A program made the position numbers and the translations under genes. 64,000 nt of DNA. It comes from Flaccisagitta enflata. Taxonomy: Eukaryota > Chaetognatha > Sagittoidea > Aphragmophora. The notes below the pieces were generated by a model. That model made no database searches and was not told the origin of the DNA. It was given only the letters and a program-made list of their open reading frames with translations. Shown in pieces: positions 1 to 12,930 of this stretch (within the stretch, counting starts at the first letter, position 1; each line of letters starts with the position of its first letter). The stretch is from contig OZ231126.1 of assembly GCA_965153355.1 (NCBI GenBank), positions 23,188,001 to 23,252,000 on the forward strand, written 5' to 3'.

Positions 1-119
1 CATAGGAAGGCGGTTGAAACTTGTGTAATTGATTATGACTCATTTCGCACCTCTCTTTAATCGAACCATTTAAATCATTTCATATATAAGTGGAAAGAGA
101 GAGAGATTGAAAGGAGGAA

Positions 120-190
120 AGGAAGAGACTGAGAAAGAAAGAATGAGAGAACGAAAAAAGACGGGGAAAAAGAACAAATGTAAGAAAAGA

Positions 191-221
<31 letters not shown>

Positions 222-228
222 AAATGAC

Positions 229-293
<65 letters not shown>

Positions 294-351
294 GAAAGAA
301 AGAATGAGAGAACGACAAAAGATGGGAAAAAAGAACAAATGTTAGAAAGGA

Positions 352-408
<57 letters not shown>

Positions 409-420
409 GAGAAAAAATGA

Positions 421-516
<96 letters not shown>

Positions 517-528
517 AAAAAAGAAAAA

Positions 529-596
<68 letters not shown>

Positions 597-660
597 AAAA
601 AAAAACAGAAAGAAAGAAACGAAACAAACAAACAAAAACAAACAAATACAAGAACAAAAA
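120..660. repeat. GAAA tetranucleotide microsatellite tract
   Basis: AAAG units run almost without interruption from about 182 to 600, with a short interruption (AGAATGAGAGAACG) seen at both 150 and 302. That interruption indicates an internal duplication of about 150 bp. Open frames here encode only RKKE or LSFF repeats and are not genes. Confidence 0.95.
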
Positions 661-678
661 ACAAAAGCAAGAAAAAAA

Positions 679-1326
<648 letters not shown>

Positions 1327-1366
1327 ACGCGGGGCAAAGAGAAAAAGAGGCGGCCCCTTTCCGAGG

Positions 1367-1498
<132 letters not shown>

Positions 1499-1761
1499 GT
1501 AAAAGAGGATCAGAGAAACCAGTAATGATAATAGTAAAATGTCGAGTAATGATAATAATAAAACGATAATAGAAAAAGATGCGAAAGGCCTAAAGGTACG
1601 AGACGGAGGCTTGATTTTAGGCGTGAGCCGGTCGACGTGCATGCATCGCATCATTTTTGTATTCCATGCGTCTTATGGAATCCTCCGTGATGGTTTTGCC
1701 TGAGAAAAGAGGATGAACGAGACAACGCGTAACGCATTGATGGCCAAGACGTGTTCGCCGA

Positions 1762-1792
1762 TAACAACAACAACAACAACAACAACAACAGC

Positions 1793-1833
<41 letters not shown>

Positions 1834-1996
1834 AAACGACAGCAAGGACAACGGACAACAACAACATCGCATCAACAACAGCAAAAACATCGACAACAAC
1901 AGCAACAACAGCAGCAACATGCAACAACAACAGCAACAACAACAGCAACAGCAAACAACAGCAGCGACAACAACAACAACGACGAGGACGACGACG

Positions 1997-2032
<36 letters not shown>

Positions 2033-2179
2033 TCAGCACGGCGGCGACGACGGCGTCGCACGGCGACGCGACGGCAACCAGCGACAGCAGCAACAACAAC
2101 AGCTCAACAACAGCAGCAACAACAGCAACAACACAACAACAACAACATCAACAAAACAACAACCAACAACAAGCAACAA

Positions 2180-2213
<34 letters not shown>

Positions 2214-2218
2214 AACAA

Positions 2219-2256
<38 letters not shown>

Positions 2257-2452
2257 GCAACAACAACAGCAACAACAACAACAACAGCCAACACAACAAA
2301 AACGACGGGCGAGGACAACGGGACAACAACAACATCTAACCACAGCAACAAAAACATCGATAACAAAACAACAACAACAACAACAACAACAGCAACAACA
2401 GCAACAACAAACGACGGCGACGGCGACAACGACGACGACGACAACAACGGTA
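1762..2452. repeat. Imperfect CAA/CAG/GAC trinucleotide tract
   Basis: This is a 690-bp tract of CAA units interspersed with CAG, with a GAC block at about 1980-2036 and further CGG/GCG triplets to 2090. Partial higher-order duplication is visible: an AAAACATCGATAACAA-like segment recurs near 1885 and 2350. All six frames are open or nearly so for compositional reasons. Confidence 0.9.
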
Positions 2453-2653
2453 AATGTGAAACTTGAAACAACGAGAGCGTTTGTCACGGGCCACTGCGCT
2501 GAGAGTCACCCCCAATGAAATGTCGAAAGTCAACTTTGCGAGGCCCGAAGAGCAATAAACTAATAAAGTTTGACTGACTGCCAAGCCAAAAGGTAATATC
2601 TGTCCAACTCTTTTCCCTGCCTGTCTCTTCGGGTGGCGAACAAAAGCTAGTTT

Positions 2654-2856
2654 AGTAATACAACCCACCGGGTAATTTGTGCGATTGGGCAGGGGCAGTG
2701 ATAGAAAAGGTCAGTCGAGCATTTGCGCAGGAGTAGTGAGCTAAAAAAACCTAAAAAACGCCGAATGATTTTAATGGCGATTGACCAACCAAATGACGGA
2801 AGGACGGACGGACGGAAGGAGAAAGCGGGGTGTACAGTCACGTAGCATGCGACTAA
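2654..2856 (-). mobile_element. Family A element, decayed copy
   Basis: Read on the minus strand this has the family A order: hairpin end AGTCGCATGC..ACGTGACT at 2838-2856, a GTC-word tract, a body with TCACTACTCCTGCGCAAATG, GACC, then CCCCTGCCCAAT. The GGCCTTGTT end is degraded. Substitutions throughout suggest an old copy. Confidence 0.6.
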
Positions 2857-2861
2857 CCAGT

Positions 2862-3041
2862 AACGCGGGATTACAATATTGTCGCGAACAAGTGGGCAGG
2901 GGCGTCCAACCAACCCGAACCTCCACACATAGTTTCACCTAGAGTGCTCGTTTTTTTCCCTTTTCGACTCAATCGTTGCGCACCACCGGACGGACGAACA
3001 GACGGACAAAGCCTCTTGTAGAATCGCAAGTTCGCGACCGA
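2862..3041 (-). mobile_element. Family A element, GTCGCGAAC stem class
   Basis: The element runs from an AACCAGTAACGCGGGATTAC-type end through GTCGCGAAC (2881-2889), GGGCAGGGGC, TCGACTCAATCGTTGCG and the NGAC-word tract to GACAAAGCCTCTTGTAGAATCGCAAGTTCGCGAC. The motif GTTCGCGAC at 3030-3038 is the exact complement of GTCGCGAAC at the other end. This stem sequence differs from the common AGTCGCGTGC class. Confidence 0.7.
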
Positions 3042-3057
3042 AATTTGAGACTTAACC

Positions 3058-3158
3058 ACGGGGTTGCTTGGGGTTGCTCGGGGTTGCTTGGGGTTGCTTG
3101 TGGTCGTCTGAAGATTATTGTTATTGTTTGTCATGATGTTTGTACGTATTGTAGTACT

Positions 3159-3160
<2 letters not shown>
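3058..3160. repeat. 10-bp GGGGTTGCTT repeat and poly-T
   Basis: Five GGGGTTGCTT-like units at 3058-3108 are followed by unique DNA and a T run at 3160-3190. A partly complementary GCAACTCC/CCCCGAGTAACC region follows at 3207-3285. Confidence 0.7.
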
Positions 3161-3194
<34 letters not shown>

Positions 3195-3328
3195 ACAGCA
3201 CGCCAGAGCAACTCCGAGAAATCCCAGGTAACCCCGAGTAACCAGGAGCACCCCTGAGCCGACTCGAGCACCTCGGGGTTTAATCTCATCGCGATTACCC
3301 AGTGCAACCTTGTAACAAAGACAACCTA

Positions 3329-3498
3329 AACAAGTGACGTGGAGTCACACTATCGTAGCGGAAGGGTGGGCAGGGGCATCAAACCCCGATCCACACCCTA
3401 ACTCACACCCCACACAAAATCATACTCGTTTTTTCACTTTTCGACTCGATCATTACGGACCGACGGACGGATTAAGCCTCTTGCGTGTCACCAACTAA
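3329..3498 (-). mobile_element. Family A element, hairpin end damaged
   Basis: It starts AACAAGTGACGTGGAGTCAC, then GGTGGGCAGGGGCATC, TCGACTCGATCATTACGGAC, GACGGACGG and TTAAGCCTCTTGCGTG. The terminal hairpin is reduced to GCGTGTCACCAACTAAAAA. It is the same subfamily as the copies at 2862 and 52567. Confidence 0.6.
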
Positions 3499-3518
3499 AA
3501 ATCATCCAAGCAAAACCA

Positions 3519-3529
3519 ACAACAACAGC

Positions 3530-3616
<87 letters not shown>
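3519..3616. repeat. AAC microsatellite
   Basis: About 32 AAC units. The flank 3617-3985 is AT-rich and carries only a short GTC-word fragment near 3838-3880. Confidence 0.95.
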
Positions 3617-3617
<1 letters not shown>

Positions 3618-3986
3618 CTTACCTGATTAATTGAGGTCAAAACAAATGTCATTTGAGGGAAACTCAATACCAATAATTTAGCAAAACCTATAGGCAGATA
3701 TCCTGCCGATAATATATGAAAAGAAATCGTTTGAGGAATCCTATTGTTTCAGTTGCAGGCGAAAATCTTTCATTATTGGGTCCCTAATATTGAAATGAAA
3801 CTTTTGTAAGTTTTGACTGTGGACGAAGCACAAATAGGTCCATCAGACCATCTACGTCGGTCCGTCTCTTGGTTAATTTTTTTCCATAGCTTCTACATAA
3901 GCATTTTCGCATCACCGTTCCTGGCCAATAACAAAAATCTCACGCCTGCCCGTTCATCGGGCTCGCTCAGATGATAAGAGCAAACC

Positions 3987-4567
3987 AGTCGCCCAAGGGC
4001 AATATGTGGTCAGCGATACCCGTTGCCCTGCTTTGTAGGTTTGTGATTGTAGGTGATGGGTAGCAGGGCAGCGGCCCCGAAGGGGACAATGTCCTGTAGA
4101 ACACAGGGGGACTTTCGTTCCTTCATTCGTCCGTCCGTCCGTGTGCAGATTTGAGTCCCGAGGCTGGGATTTGAGCGTTGAGGCTGGGATTTGAGCCTCG
4201 AGGCTGGGATTTGAGCCTCGAAGCTGGGATTTGAGCCTCGAGGCAGGGATTTGAGCCTCGAGGCTGGGATTTGAGCCTCAAGGTTGGGATTTGAGCCTCG
4301 AGGCTGGGATTTGAGTCTCGAGGCTGAGATTTGAGTGTCAAGGCTGGGATTTGAGTGTCGAGGCTGGGATTTGAGCCTTGAGGCTGGGATTTGAGCCTCG
4401 AGGCTGGGATTTGAGCCTCGAGGCTGGCTTTTGAGACTCGAGGCTGGGATTTGAGACTTGAGGTTGGGATTTGAGCCTCGAGACTGGGATTTGAGCCTCA
4501 AGGCTGGGATTTCAGCCTTGAAGCTGAGATTTGAGCCTCAAGGCGGGGGGGGGGACGCACGCACGCA
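3987..4567 (-). mobile_element. Family B element, one end truncated, with 20-bp minisatellite
   Basis: The left part is AGTCGCCCAAGGGCAATATG, GGTCAGCGATACCCGTTGCC, then GCAGGGCAGCGGCCCCGAAG, GTCCTGTAGAACACAGGGGG and a short GTCC-word tract. It then enters about 20 copies of a 20-bp unit (about 4145-4545). The consensus contains the perfect palindrome AGCCTCGAGGCT, so each monomer can fold on itself. After a G run the expected closing arm is missing, so this copy is truncated near 4567. Confidence 0.8.
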
Positions 4568-5386
4568 TTAATTCCGTTCTTTTTTTTTATATCTGAATTC
4601 CGTCTGTCCATCAGTAAGTCCATCAGTACGAAACATTTTCCAATATCCGTTATTATTTGAATTAGCTTTATTTTTGTCTTTTTTATGGGTTTGAGTTGTG
4701 CATCAGTGAGTGTGAGTATTTTTTTGTGTATAAATGCTCCTGCCTAACCGACCGCAACATTTGCCCTATGAAGTGCTTGTTAACGTACACCAAAACATGT
4801 CGACGGACACAGACACCTACTCAATCACATGATCAACCACTCATTAACGAACTCTTTTCTTTTGGTATTTGGCTACGTTTTCGACATATTTTAATTGAGC
4901 ATGGTTACAAATCAATTTACGACATTTTCTCAGGGGTGTATATAATTGAGCGGCTTTTTATTTTATTCCCCCCTGCCCTTGATTTTTTTCCCCCAACGCA
5001 TTGCGTCGCATAACAAAATCTATGATTTTCTTCCTCACAAAGCAATAAAACAGTTTATTCATAGGTTTAAATGATATGAAATTGTGTTGTAGTAATCAAA
5101 TTTTACCTTTTGGTACTACAAAAAGTGTTAAATCTTCAAAAATTGTGTTTTTTCCTTTTTTTCAAGCTTTTGATTTTTTCCCCATCTCCAAACCCTTTGA
5201 TTTTATCCACCCCCATAGAATTCACCTGCTGAATGATTGTGTTAGTACGAAATCTAGTTGGGCAGGATTTAATATTTTTTCAAATTTTATTGAAATTCCT
5301 AGTCTAAAACTTAAAAGTAGAAAACAGCACTCATCTATATAAACACTGCTTTCGTATACCGATACTTACTAACTGTTTTTTCTCAA
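4568..5386. other. AT-rich interval without recognised features
   Basis: I find no convincing exon, RNA or known repeat end here. Frames at 4696-5013 and 5076-5342 show no recognisable domain and are rich in Phe and Leu, as expected from AT-rich DNA. Confidence 0.5.
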
Positions 5387-5630
<244 letters not shown>

Positions 5631-5818
5631 CCCCAATTGAATGACCATTGGTTCGCGACAGCGGTCTGCTTTTGAAGGCGGAAAAGAGGTCTTTGATCGG
5701 CTCATTCGGCATTAAATCAGTGCCAACTTTGAGACTGCCGAGACTGGCGGCCCTTCACATCCTTTCTCTCGGTCCGTCTTTCACTCACACCCGTCCTTTC
5801 CGTCTCACTCTGCGTCTG

Positions 5819-5958
<140 letters not shown>

Positions 5959-6096
5959 GTCGACTTTCCTCGTTTCTGTGTCAGGACTTTCTGTTTCATT
6001 TTCTGCTGCTGTTGCTGACACTGTCTCGTTCGTTTAGTCCCTTCGCCTAGTGATGCTGGCGTTTCTCCTTATTCCGAGTATTCGTGCTTGTGTGTG

Positions 6097-6414
<318 letters not shown>

Positions 6415-6807
6415 CTCTGTTCCATCGTCTCCTATGGGGTGACCTCCCGCTACCACAAACGCCTCCTGCATCTCGACAATTCTCAATTTTATTGCCTCAA
6501 TTACAATTCGGCGGACAACAAAAGGTCTTCTCAACGGATGAACAATTGTCATCATCACCATCCTCGTGCTTGGTCTCACCAACTCATTCACGTGCAATCA
6601 TCATCCTCAATTCTTCGTGGCTTTATCGCTTTCATGGATAACAGATGCGCTACTCCAATGACCGGCTCAGTCGTATTCGGCTGGGCAGGGTGATGTTAGA
6701 CGGGGCAGGGCCAAAAAAATTCGAAAGCAATGTATGACTGAGTAAGGAACTGACGGGCTGATGCACGGATGAAAACGAGCGAATGAAACTGCGTCTACAT
6801 CAGTCGT

Positions 6808-6809
<2 letters not shown>

Positions 6810-6904
<95 letters not shown>

Positions 6905-6905
6905 T
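6810..6905. repeat. GT microsatellite
   Basis: About 45 GT units, followed by GTGCG variants and GAGT units to 6963. Confidence 0.95.
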
Positions 6906-7039
6906 GCGTGCGTGCGCGTGTGTGAATGAGTGAGTGAGTGAGAGTGTGTGTGTGTGTGTGTGTTTGTTTCAAATTCAGCCTCTGCAATTGAATGTTTGAG
7001 ACCTTGACGGCACAGTTATACTTTTGTACACTCATTCAA

Positions 7040-7355
7040 TTTTATTAGAGCGTCGTTTTTTGAGCAAGCTTTCCAGGTTCTTAATGTTTTACTATCTTTA
7101 ACGTTTAAATGTTTATTAAACATTTTTAATCTATATCTTTGGTAAATGTACTTTACAAAGAGCAATATTATTAAAGAAAATTATGTATCAGTTTATCTAT
7201 CAGTATATGTATCAATATATATATATTGAAACTGATAATGTAGTAAATTGATAGATACAGTGAATGAATATCATTGTCGATTAAATATCATAAAACAAAA
7301 ATCAATATATATTTTTTCTAAACCTGCCAATGTTTTTAGTATTTTCTTCAATTTT
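7040..7355. other. AT-rich interval with nothing recognised
   Basis: Low-complexity A/T DNA with TATC/TATA stretches. I see no exon, RNA or repeat terminus. Confidence 0.5.
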
Positions 7356-7357
7356 TA

Positions 7358-8087
7358 ATATGACCTATGCTTTCACATATATGGGAAATTTTTTTCTCCA
7401 TCTCTTCCTCCTCCTCCCCCTCCTCCTCCTCCTCCTCCTCCTCCTCCTCCTCTTTCTTCTCCTTCTTCTCTGTCCCCCCCTCAAATTTCAGTCTTGAGGC
7501 CCAAATTCCAGTCTTGAGGCCCAAATCCCAATCTCGAAGCCCAAATTCCAGCCTGGGGGCCCAAATCCTAGCCTCAAGGCCCAAATTCTAGCCTGGAGGC
7601 CTAAACCGTAGCCAGGAGGCCCAAATCCCAGCCTTGAGGAATTTATGATCAATATGAATGATCGTTACGAATTTTATCAAACGGATTTGTTACAGATTAC
7701 GTTAGCAACGAGTTTTATTTTATCTCTACGAATTTTTTACTTCTGTATTTTACGTTAATGAATTTTTTACTTAAAGGACCTCATTGGAAACAAGTCTTTG
7801 ACTTTTATGGGCCATCCTTTCGAGGCGGGCTTTTACAATTTTTCCTCAATTGTAATTTGTTCCCCTGTTTCGATAAATGAATTCATTCATTCATTCATTC
7901 AAGGCCCAAATCTCAACCTTGCGGTCCAAATCCCAGGAGGAGAAGGAGGAGAAAATTCCCCATATATGTGAAAGCATGGGTCATCAACCCCTTTAGGACT
8001 GCTGCCCTGCTTCCCTACAACTTCAAGCAAAACCTACTTTCGCAGAGCATGGGTACCGCTGACCATCTCATGCTTTTGAGACAGTTA
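7358..8087 (+). mobile_element. Family B element, 5' hairpin lost
   Basis: The inner inverted arms are visible: ATGACCTATGCTTTCACATA at 7360 pairs with TATATGTGAAAGCATGGGTC near 7962. Inside are CTC triplets (7406-7452), a C run and an about 20-bp minisatellite of CCCAAATCCCAGCCTTGAGG type (about 7490-7640 and 7900-7940). The right part has GACTGCTGCCCTGC, GGGTACCGCTGACCATCTCA and TGCTTTTGAGAC. About 250 bp at 7641-7895 looks like foreign sequence inside the array. Confidence 0.65.
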
Positions 8088-8754
8088 TAAAATGAAATGA
8101 ATGTATTCCGATCCCATTTGGCCACTCCCAAGTCTCAAGATATGATCGTCATTTATTATCATGAATGAGTGAAATCAAACAAGAGTGCATACACTTTTAT
8201 CTTTTATGTTCTTGTAAACGAGGTTCTTATAAAAGATAAAATGTACGCGACGACAAAATGTACGGTGAACTCTTGGCTCAAATAGGGAAAGCCCGAAAGT
8301 CATATACAGTGCGTACACCTAAATTTTTAATGATCCGTTCTTATATCGATGAACAAGGTTGGAAGATTCTAAAAGGCTGAAACTATGGACACTGAGATTC
8401 TGAGCTGAGAATGGTCAGTGGCTGTAGCAATACAGAGAGCAAAAGTTTTGAGCACCCAAACGAGAGACTTTTGTTTCATCATTGATAAAACTGGCTCTAA
8501 AGGAACGTCTAGCGGCCTCTTAGGCTCCTTGCGTGTTTGTGACTTTACAAATAACAAAAGAACAAAAATCGCTAGTTTCCCATGGTGGCTCCCTCTATAT
8601 CCATCTTAGGTCAAATTTTCGACTGAGGCATTTACAGTTGAACCCCGTGATTATGGATATCATATGATCAATAAATTTTCAGTTGCATGTTACACCACTC
8701 TACACTTCGCTTTGTCCATCTATTGGTCAATTAGTTCCTTACATGTTCCTTTTT

Positions 8755-9868
8755 TAGTCGCGTGCACGTGACTCTATGACCAACTCTGTCCGTCGGTCTG
8801 TCGGTCTGTCGGAGACGCTTAGCTTTTTTTTGCTGTTTTACATCTTTTTTAGTCATTTTAAGTCATTTTAAGTCATTTTAAGTCCTTCTAAGTCATTCTA
8901 AGTCATTGCAAGTCATTCCAAGTCATTCTAAGTCATATTAAGTCATATTTTTGCGGTTGCAGTTTTTGTCATTTTTTGTCATTTTACATCATTTTAAGTC
9001 ATTTTAGATCATTTTAGGTCATTTCAAGTCAGTATTAGTCATTTCAAGTCAGTATTAGTCATTCTGAGTCACTATAAGTCATTCTGAGTCACTATAAGTC
9101 AGTCCAAGTCCATAACACTTAGCTTTTTTCACCGTTTTATGTCATTTTAAATCATTTAAAGTCATTTTTAGTAATTCTAAGTCACTTTGTCATTTTTATT
9201 TTTGAAATAGCAGTTTTTAACTTTTTTTGGCATTTTACATCATTTTAGGTCATTTTAAGTCATTCTTAGTCATTCTGAGTCACTATAGGTCATTCTGAGT
9301 TACTTTAAGTCATTCCAAGTCCGTAACGCTTAGCTGTTTTTCACCATTTTACATCGTAAGTCTGGTGTAGATCTGGTTTAAGTTTGGTTAAGGTCTGGTT
9401 TAAGTCTGGTTCAAGTTTGGTTTAAGTCTGGTTCAAGTCTGGTTCAAGTCTGGTTTAAGTCTGGTTTAAGTCTGGTTTGAGTCTGGTTTGAGTCTGGTTT
9501 AAGTCTGGTTTGAGTCTGGTTTGAGTCTGGTTTGAGTCTGGTTTGAGTCTGGTTTGAGTCTGGTTTGAGTTGGTTTGAGTCTGGTTTGAGTCTGGTTTTG
9601 GTCTGGTTTGAGTCTGGTTTGAGTCTGGTTTGAGTCTGGTTTGAGTCTGGTTTGAGTCTGGTTTGAGTCTGGTCTGAATCTGGTTTGAGTCTGGTTTAAG
9701 TCTGGTTTGAGTCTGGTTTAAGTCTTGTTTAAGTCTGGTTTAAGTCTGGTTTGAGTCTGGTTTAAGTCTGTTTATAGTCTGGATTAAGTTGATAAAGTGA
9801 TACAATAAGGAGTCGGGTCAATTCAGTTATCTTTGTCTCGCAAGCAACTTATAGGTGTTGGCCTTGTT
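8755..9868 (+). mobile_element. Family A element with AGTCATTTTA and TCTGGTTTGAG arrays
   Basis: The element starts with hairpin AGTCGCGTGCACGTGACT at 8756 and the GTC-word tract. It ends CTCGCAAGCAACTTATAGG, TGTTGGCCTTGTT. This alternative tail (TATAGGTGTTGGCCTTGTT) recurs at 26057, 26329 and 47640 and marks a subfamily. The body holds two internal arrays: a roughly 10-bp AGTCATTTTA unit (about 8850-9320, with an internal restart at 9110-9135) and an 11-bp TCTGGTTTGAG unit (about 9355-9785, nearly 40 copies). No coding frame is present. Confidence 0.8.
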
Positions 9869-9917
9869 GTTTGTTTTTGCAGTCTTTTGCCACACTGCTC
9901 CCACCCAAATATAGATA

Positions 9918-10440
9918 CACTAGAGCATCGCTAGAGCGCACCTGCTAATAAAGCATGCCCGCCTATAAAACATCTTACTTACCATCCCTTGAAAAATTTT
10001 GTAATCATGGGTGTACGGGGAGGGACGTCAGGGACGTCGGCCGACGTCCCTGTTTGTCGGACTTACACCCCTGTCGGACTTAAGCCCATGTAAAAAATGA
10101 AGGCAAAAAATGAAAAATAATGAAAAAAAAAGTAAAACAGGATGTGAATGGCATACTTTGGGGGATAATGAGAGAGAATATGTGTCTCTCTATCAAATTT
10201 AGCTGTCATTTCTTACAAGAGAATGTAATTTCAAATTGGAAAAGACTGAATTTGTTATGAACCTTGTTGGTCTTGAAGCTCTGTTGGACTTAAAACTGTT
10301 TGCCGACGGCCCTCTAAGATTTCGCGCCATACACTTATGTTTGTAATCATTTCTATATTGGCAATAAAGCAGCTTCACTATGAGGCATAATTTGGCCCAA
10401 TCCCTTGGCAGTTGGCATGCGCTCTAGTGAAGCTCAACTG
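9918..10440. mobile_element. Pogo-like MITE with TA target site, carrying an inner repeat
   Basis: The termini CACTAGAGCATCGCTAGAGC and (right end, complemented) CAGTTGAGCTTCACTAGAGC are imperfect inverted repeats flanked by TA at 9916-9917 and 10441-10442. A diverged relative is at 49,157-49,322. Interior 10,016-10,330 contains a second dispersed repeat (element C) marked by GGGAGGGACGTCAGGGACGT, CACCCCTGTCGGACTTAAGC and GACGGCCCTCTAAG, which is also found broken up at 20,510-21,990. The TA site and CAG ends are typical of the Tc1/mariner-pogo group; the assignment is inference. Confidence 0.6.
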
Positions 10441-10442
10441 TA

Positions 10443-10740
10443 TTCAGGTGACGTCAAATACAGACCCTGCTCAACCGCCCACTGTGTACCTGGCCTTGTT
10501 TAGTTTACGGACAGATATCTGTCATTGCCAAGATGGAAAATAAAAAAAAGAAAACATGAAAATATCAAAACAGTTGAATCTCTCTCTAACAGTTTTCAGG
10601 GGACAAAAAAGTCTTATCTGTTATAGGTGGAATTACGTTAAAGCCGACAAAGGAAATGGGAGGATTCAAATTGAAGGAACTGTGGTTTTGCATCTATTGC
10701 ACTACTTAGGAAATAAGTATATCTTCACTTAAAAAGAAGC
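10443..10740. other. MITE-end fragment and unassigned sequence
   Basis: A single pogo-like terminus (CAGTTGAATCTCTCTCTAAC) lies at about 10,573 with no clear partner. Otherwise I recognise nothing. Confidence 0.4.
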
Positions 10741-10905
10741 ACTCACTTTAAAGTAATCAGCGGAACCCGATGTCCTCTTTATATTGGAGTGATCAAGTGA
10801 AGCAGTGGAGTGAGAGGGCAGCGGCTCCAAAGGAATGATGTCCTGTAGGACACAGGGATGAATTTCCAGTCGTCCAGAAGAGGAATATGTCATGAAGAAG
10901 GATTT
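10740..10905 (-). mobile_element. Family B fragment
   Basis: The segment GGAGTGATCAAGTGAAGCAG, GAGAGGGCAGCGGCTCCAAA, GATGTCCTGTAGGACACAGG, GATGAATTTCCAGTCGTCC matches the left arm of the family B element at 51,158. The minisatellite and right arm are absent. Confidence 0.6.
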
Positions 10906-12223
10906 GAGGTCTGGAGGGCAAAATGAAAAAAAAAGCCTTAAGAATGATAGATATTTTTTCAAGAATAAACAAATGCAGTTGAAACTAGCAATTTTTTTAC
11001 GGTTATCACTATTTACGCAATTTGGTTTCAATGTAAAGTAAAAGTAAAATTCATTTCAGCAATGACAGTACAAGCGCAGAATCAAGTACCTTAAGGCTAG
11101 CTGGGGATAGCTCAACAAAGTGGTTCGTGGACTACTTATTTCCATTGAGGTCCCATATATACTTGTGTAAACCTAAAAGACATAAACTTGTACAGTTAAA
11201 AACTAAAAAGACATTGAAAACCCATACAGTTAAAAGATTATCGAGAAAGAGCTAATCTTCATCTTCATTCGTTCGAGAATGAGCTAATCTTCATCTTCAT
11301 TCATTCTTGAATTGCCAGGCAGACATAGCAAATTTTGGAGCTTTAATACATACCTGTATGTAAGTTTATGTATGCGTGTGTGTATGTGTCTTTGTATGTT
11401 TTAATGGGTTTGTGTGTCACTGTGTGTGCCTATGTGAGTATGTATTAATAGTTGTGTGTGTCTGTGTTTCTGCGTGTATTAGGTTGAAAACCCATCCACA
11501 ATATTGTTACCTCGCCATACTATCTTTGCAAAACTAATCTTTACTCATGTTTTAACCAATATCTCTGGATATACTAGCCCAATCATAAAAAATATTGACC
11601 AATTGAAAGCCCTTCAAATCTGCGAGCGATCTACTACTCGACGCAATAAAAAAGCCGCACTTTTAAAAGGCAATTTGTCATATTGAATTTTAAAATAACT
11701 TATAAAAATCTTTGACCAAAAGAAAGCTCTTAAGAAGATCTTTTATTTGGCTCCAATATGGCAATTCTAGCTTTATTAGTTTAAAAATGGCGTAAGAATG
11801 AGTAGAAACATTGTCGTTAACAATTTGCAATCCCATTGAAAAATAAGCATTTTTACAAATTAGCTCCCTAACCATTTGAGATACAGATCTGGGGGTCGCT
11901 TAGATTGAAAATAATCTTTAAATGAAAATAATCTTTAAAATCACTTCAACAGAAAAAATATTCAAATGATTTCTTTTTCTTATTCATTAACTCAAAATAG
12001 GGTGGCGCTTTTTTTTTTTTTTTGAGTCGAGTAGTACACAACCCGCATCTCTCTGACTCAATGCGTTCCAAGTTGTCTAACATTGAATGAAACATATCAA
12101 TTTCGCTACCCCAGAATGCCTCGGCCGTGATTCAGTCAAAGGGGCCTCGCACTAAATACTGATATCAATAAATGAACTTGTTTTCAATGAGTAAAGATTT
12201 TATTTGCGAAGATAGTACTTATT
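10906..12223. other. AT-rich stretch with one dispersed repeat
   Basis: No exon or RNA is supported. About 11,640-11,910 is an inverted relative of about 17,060-17,335: both carry a 'tttaaaattcaatatga'-type block and a GGCTCCAATATGG / GATTGGAGCCAG block. It is therefore a dispersed repeat. Loose GTGT-rich DNA lies at 11,360-11,480. Confidence 0.45.
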
Positions 12224-12785
12224 TGTTGCGTGCTACAAGACTCTACGCCCCACTTTGTTGGTCCGTTGGTTGGTAAGTCGGTTGGTCCCTGAAGGCACCG
12301 ATGAGCTGTGCTTTCACACGGGGGAGATTTTCCTTGTTTTCCGCCTCCTTCTTCTCCTTTTCCGTACGTGCCCCCCCCCTTTAGGCTTGAATCCCAGTCT
12401 TGGGGCAAAATTCATGACTCCAAGCTCAGATGCAAGCCTTGTGGCTCAAATCCAAGCCTTGAAGCTCAATTCCAGCCTCCAGGCTCAGATCTAAGCCTGC
12501 AGGCTAAGATCCCATTCTAGATGCTCTCCCGCAAGCCTCAATGCTCATATCAAAGCCAAGTATAGGACATCGGCCTCTTTGGGGCCGCTGCCCTCCGCAC
12601 TACCACATCCTAACAAACACTTACTTAAGGGCAACAGTACTGCTGACCATCTGACGCTTTTGCGACTATTTACTTTATGTAATTGCGGTCTTTTGCCTCA
12701 CTGCTCCTGCTCATATGGTCAAGTGACCTCGACTACAGCCCCAGCCCACCCCAAAGCGAAGGGTAGTCGTGTATCCGGCCTTGTT
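12224..12785 (+). mobile_element. Family A element interrupted by a family B element
   Basis: The A hairpin end (TTGCGTGCTACAAGACTCTA) and GTC tract occupy 12,224-12,287. The A tail (TCACTGCTCCTGCTCATATG, GACCTCGACTACAGCC, GTCGTGTATCCGGCCTTGTT) ends at 12,785. Between them, 12,288-12,668 is a B copy with a damaged left hairpin, a 20-bp minisatellite of AGGCTCAAATCC type, then CGGCCTCTTTGGGGCCGCTG and TGACGCTTTTGCGACT. Confidence 0.7.
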
Positions 12786-12930
12786 AAATAGATAAGTGCG
12801 CTTGGTTAATGATCATAGCTGAATTCAGAATTCGGCCAACACCAAAAAGTCTGAATAGATTTATTTTCTTTAGTCGCGTGCTACGCAACTCTACACCCTA
12901 CTATGTCGGTCGGTCGGTCAGTCCCTTTTT

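Noticed and set aside
8850-9785. Regular direct repeats that could suggest a CRISPR array
   Set aside because: Units of 10-11 bp are contiguous with no unique spacers, and the context is eukaryotic. They are minisatellites inside a family A element.
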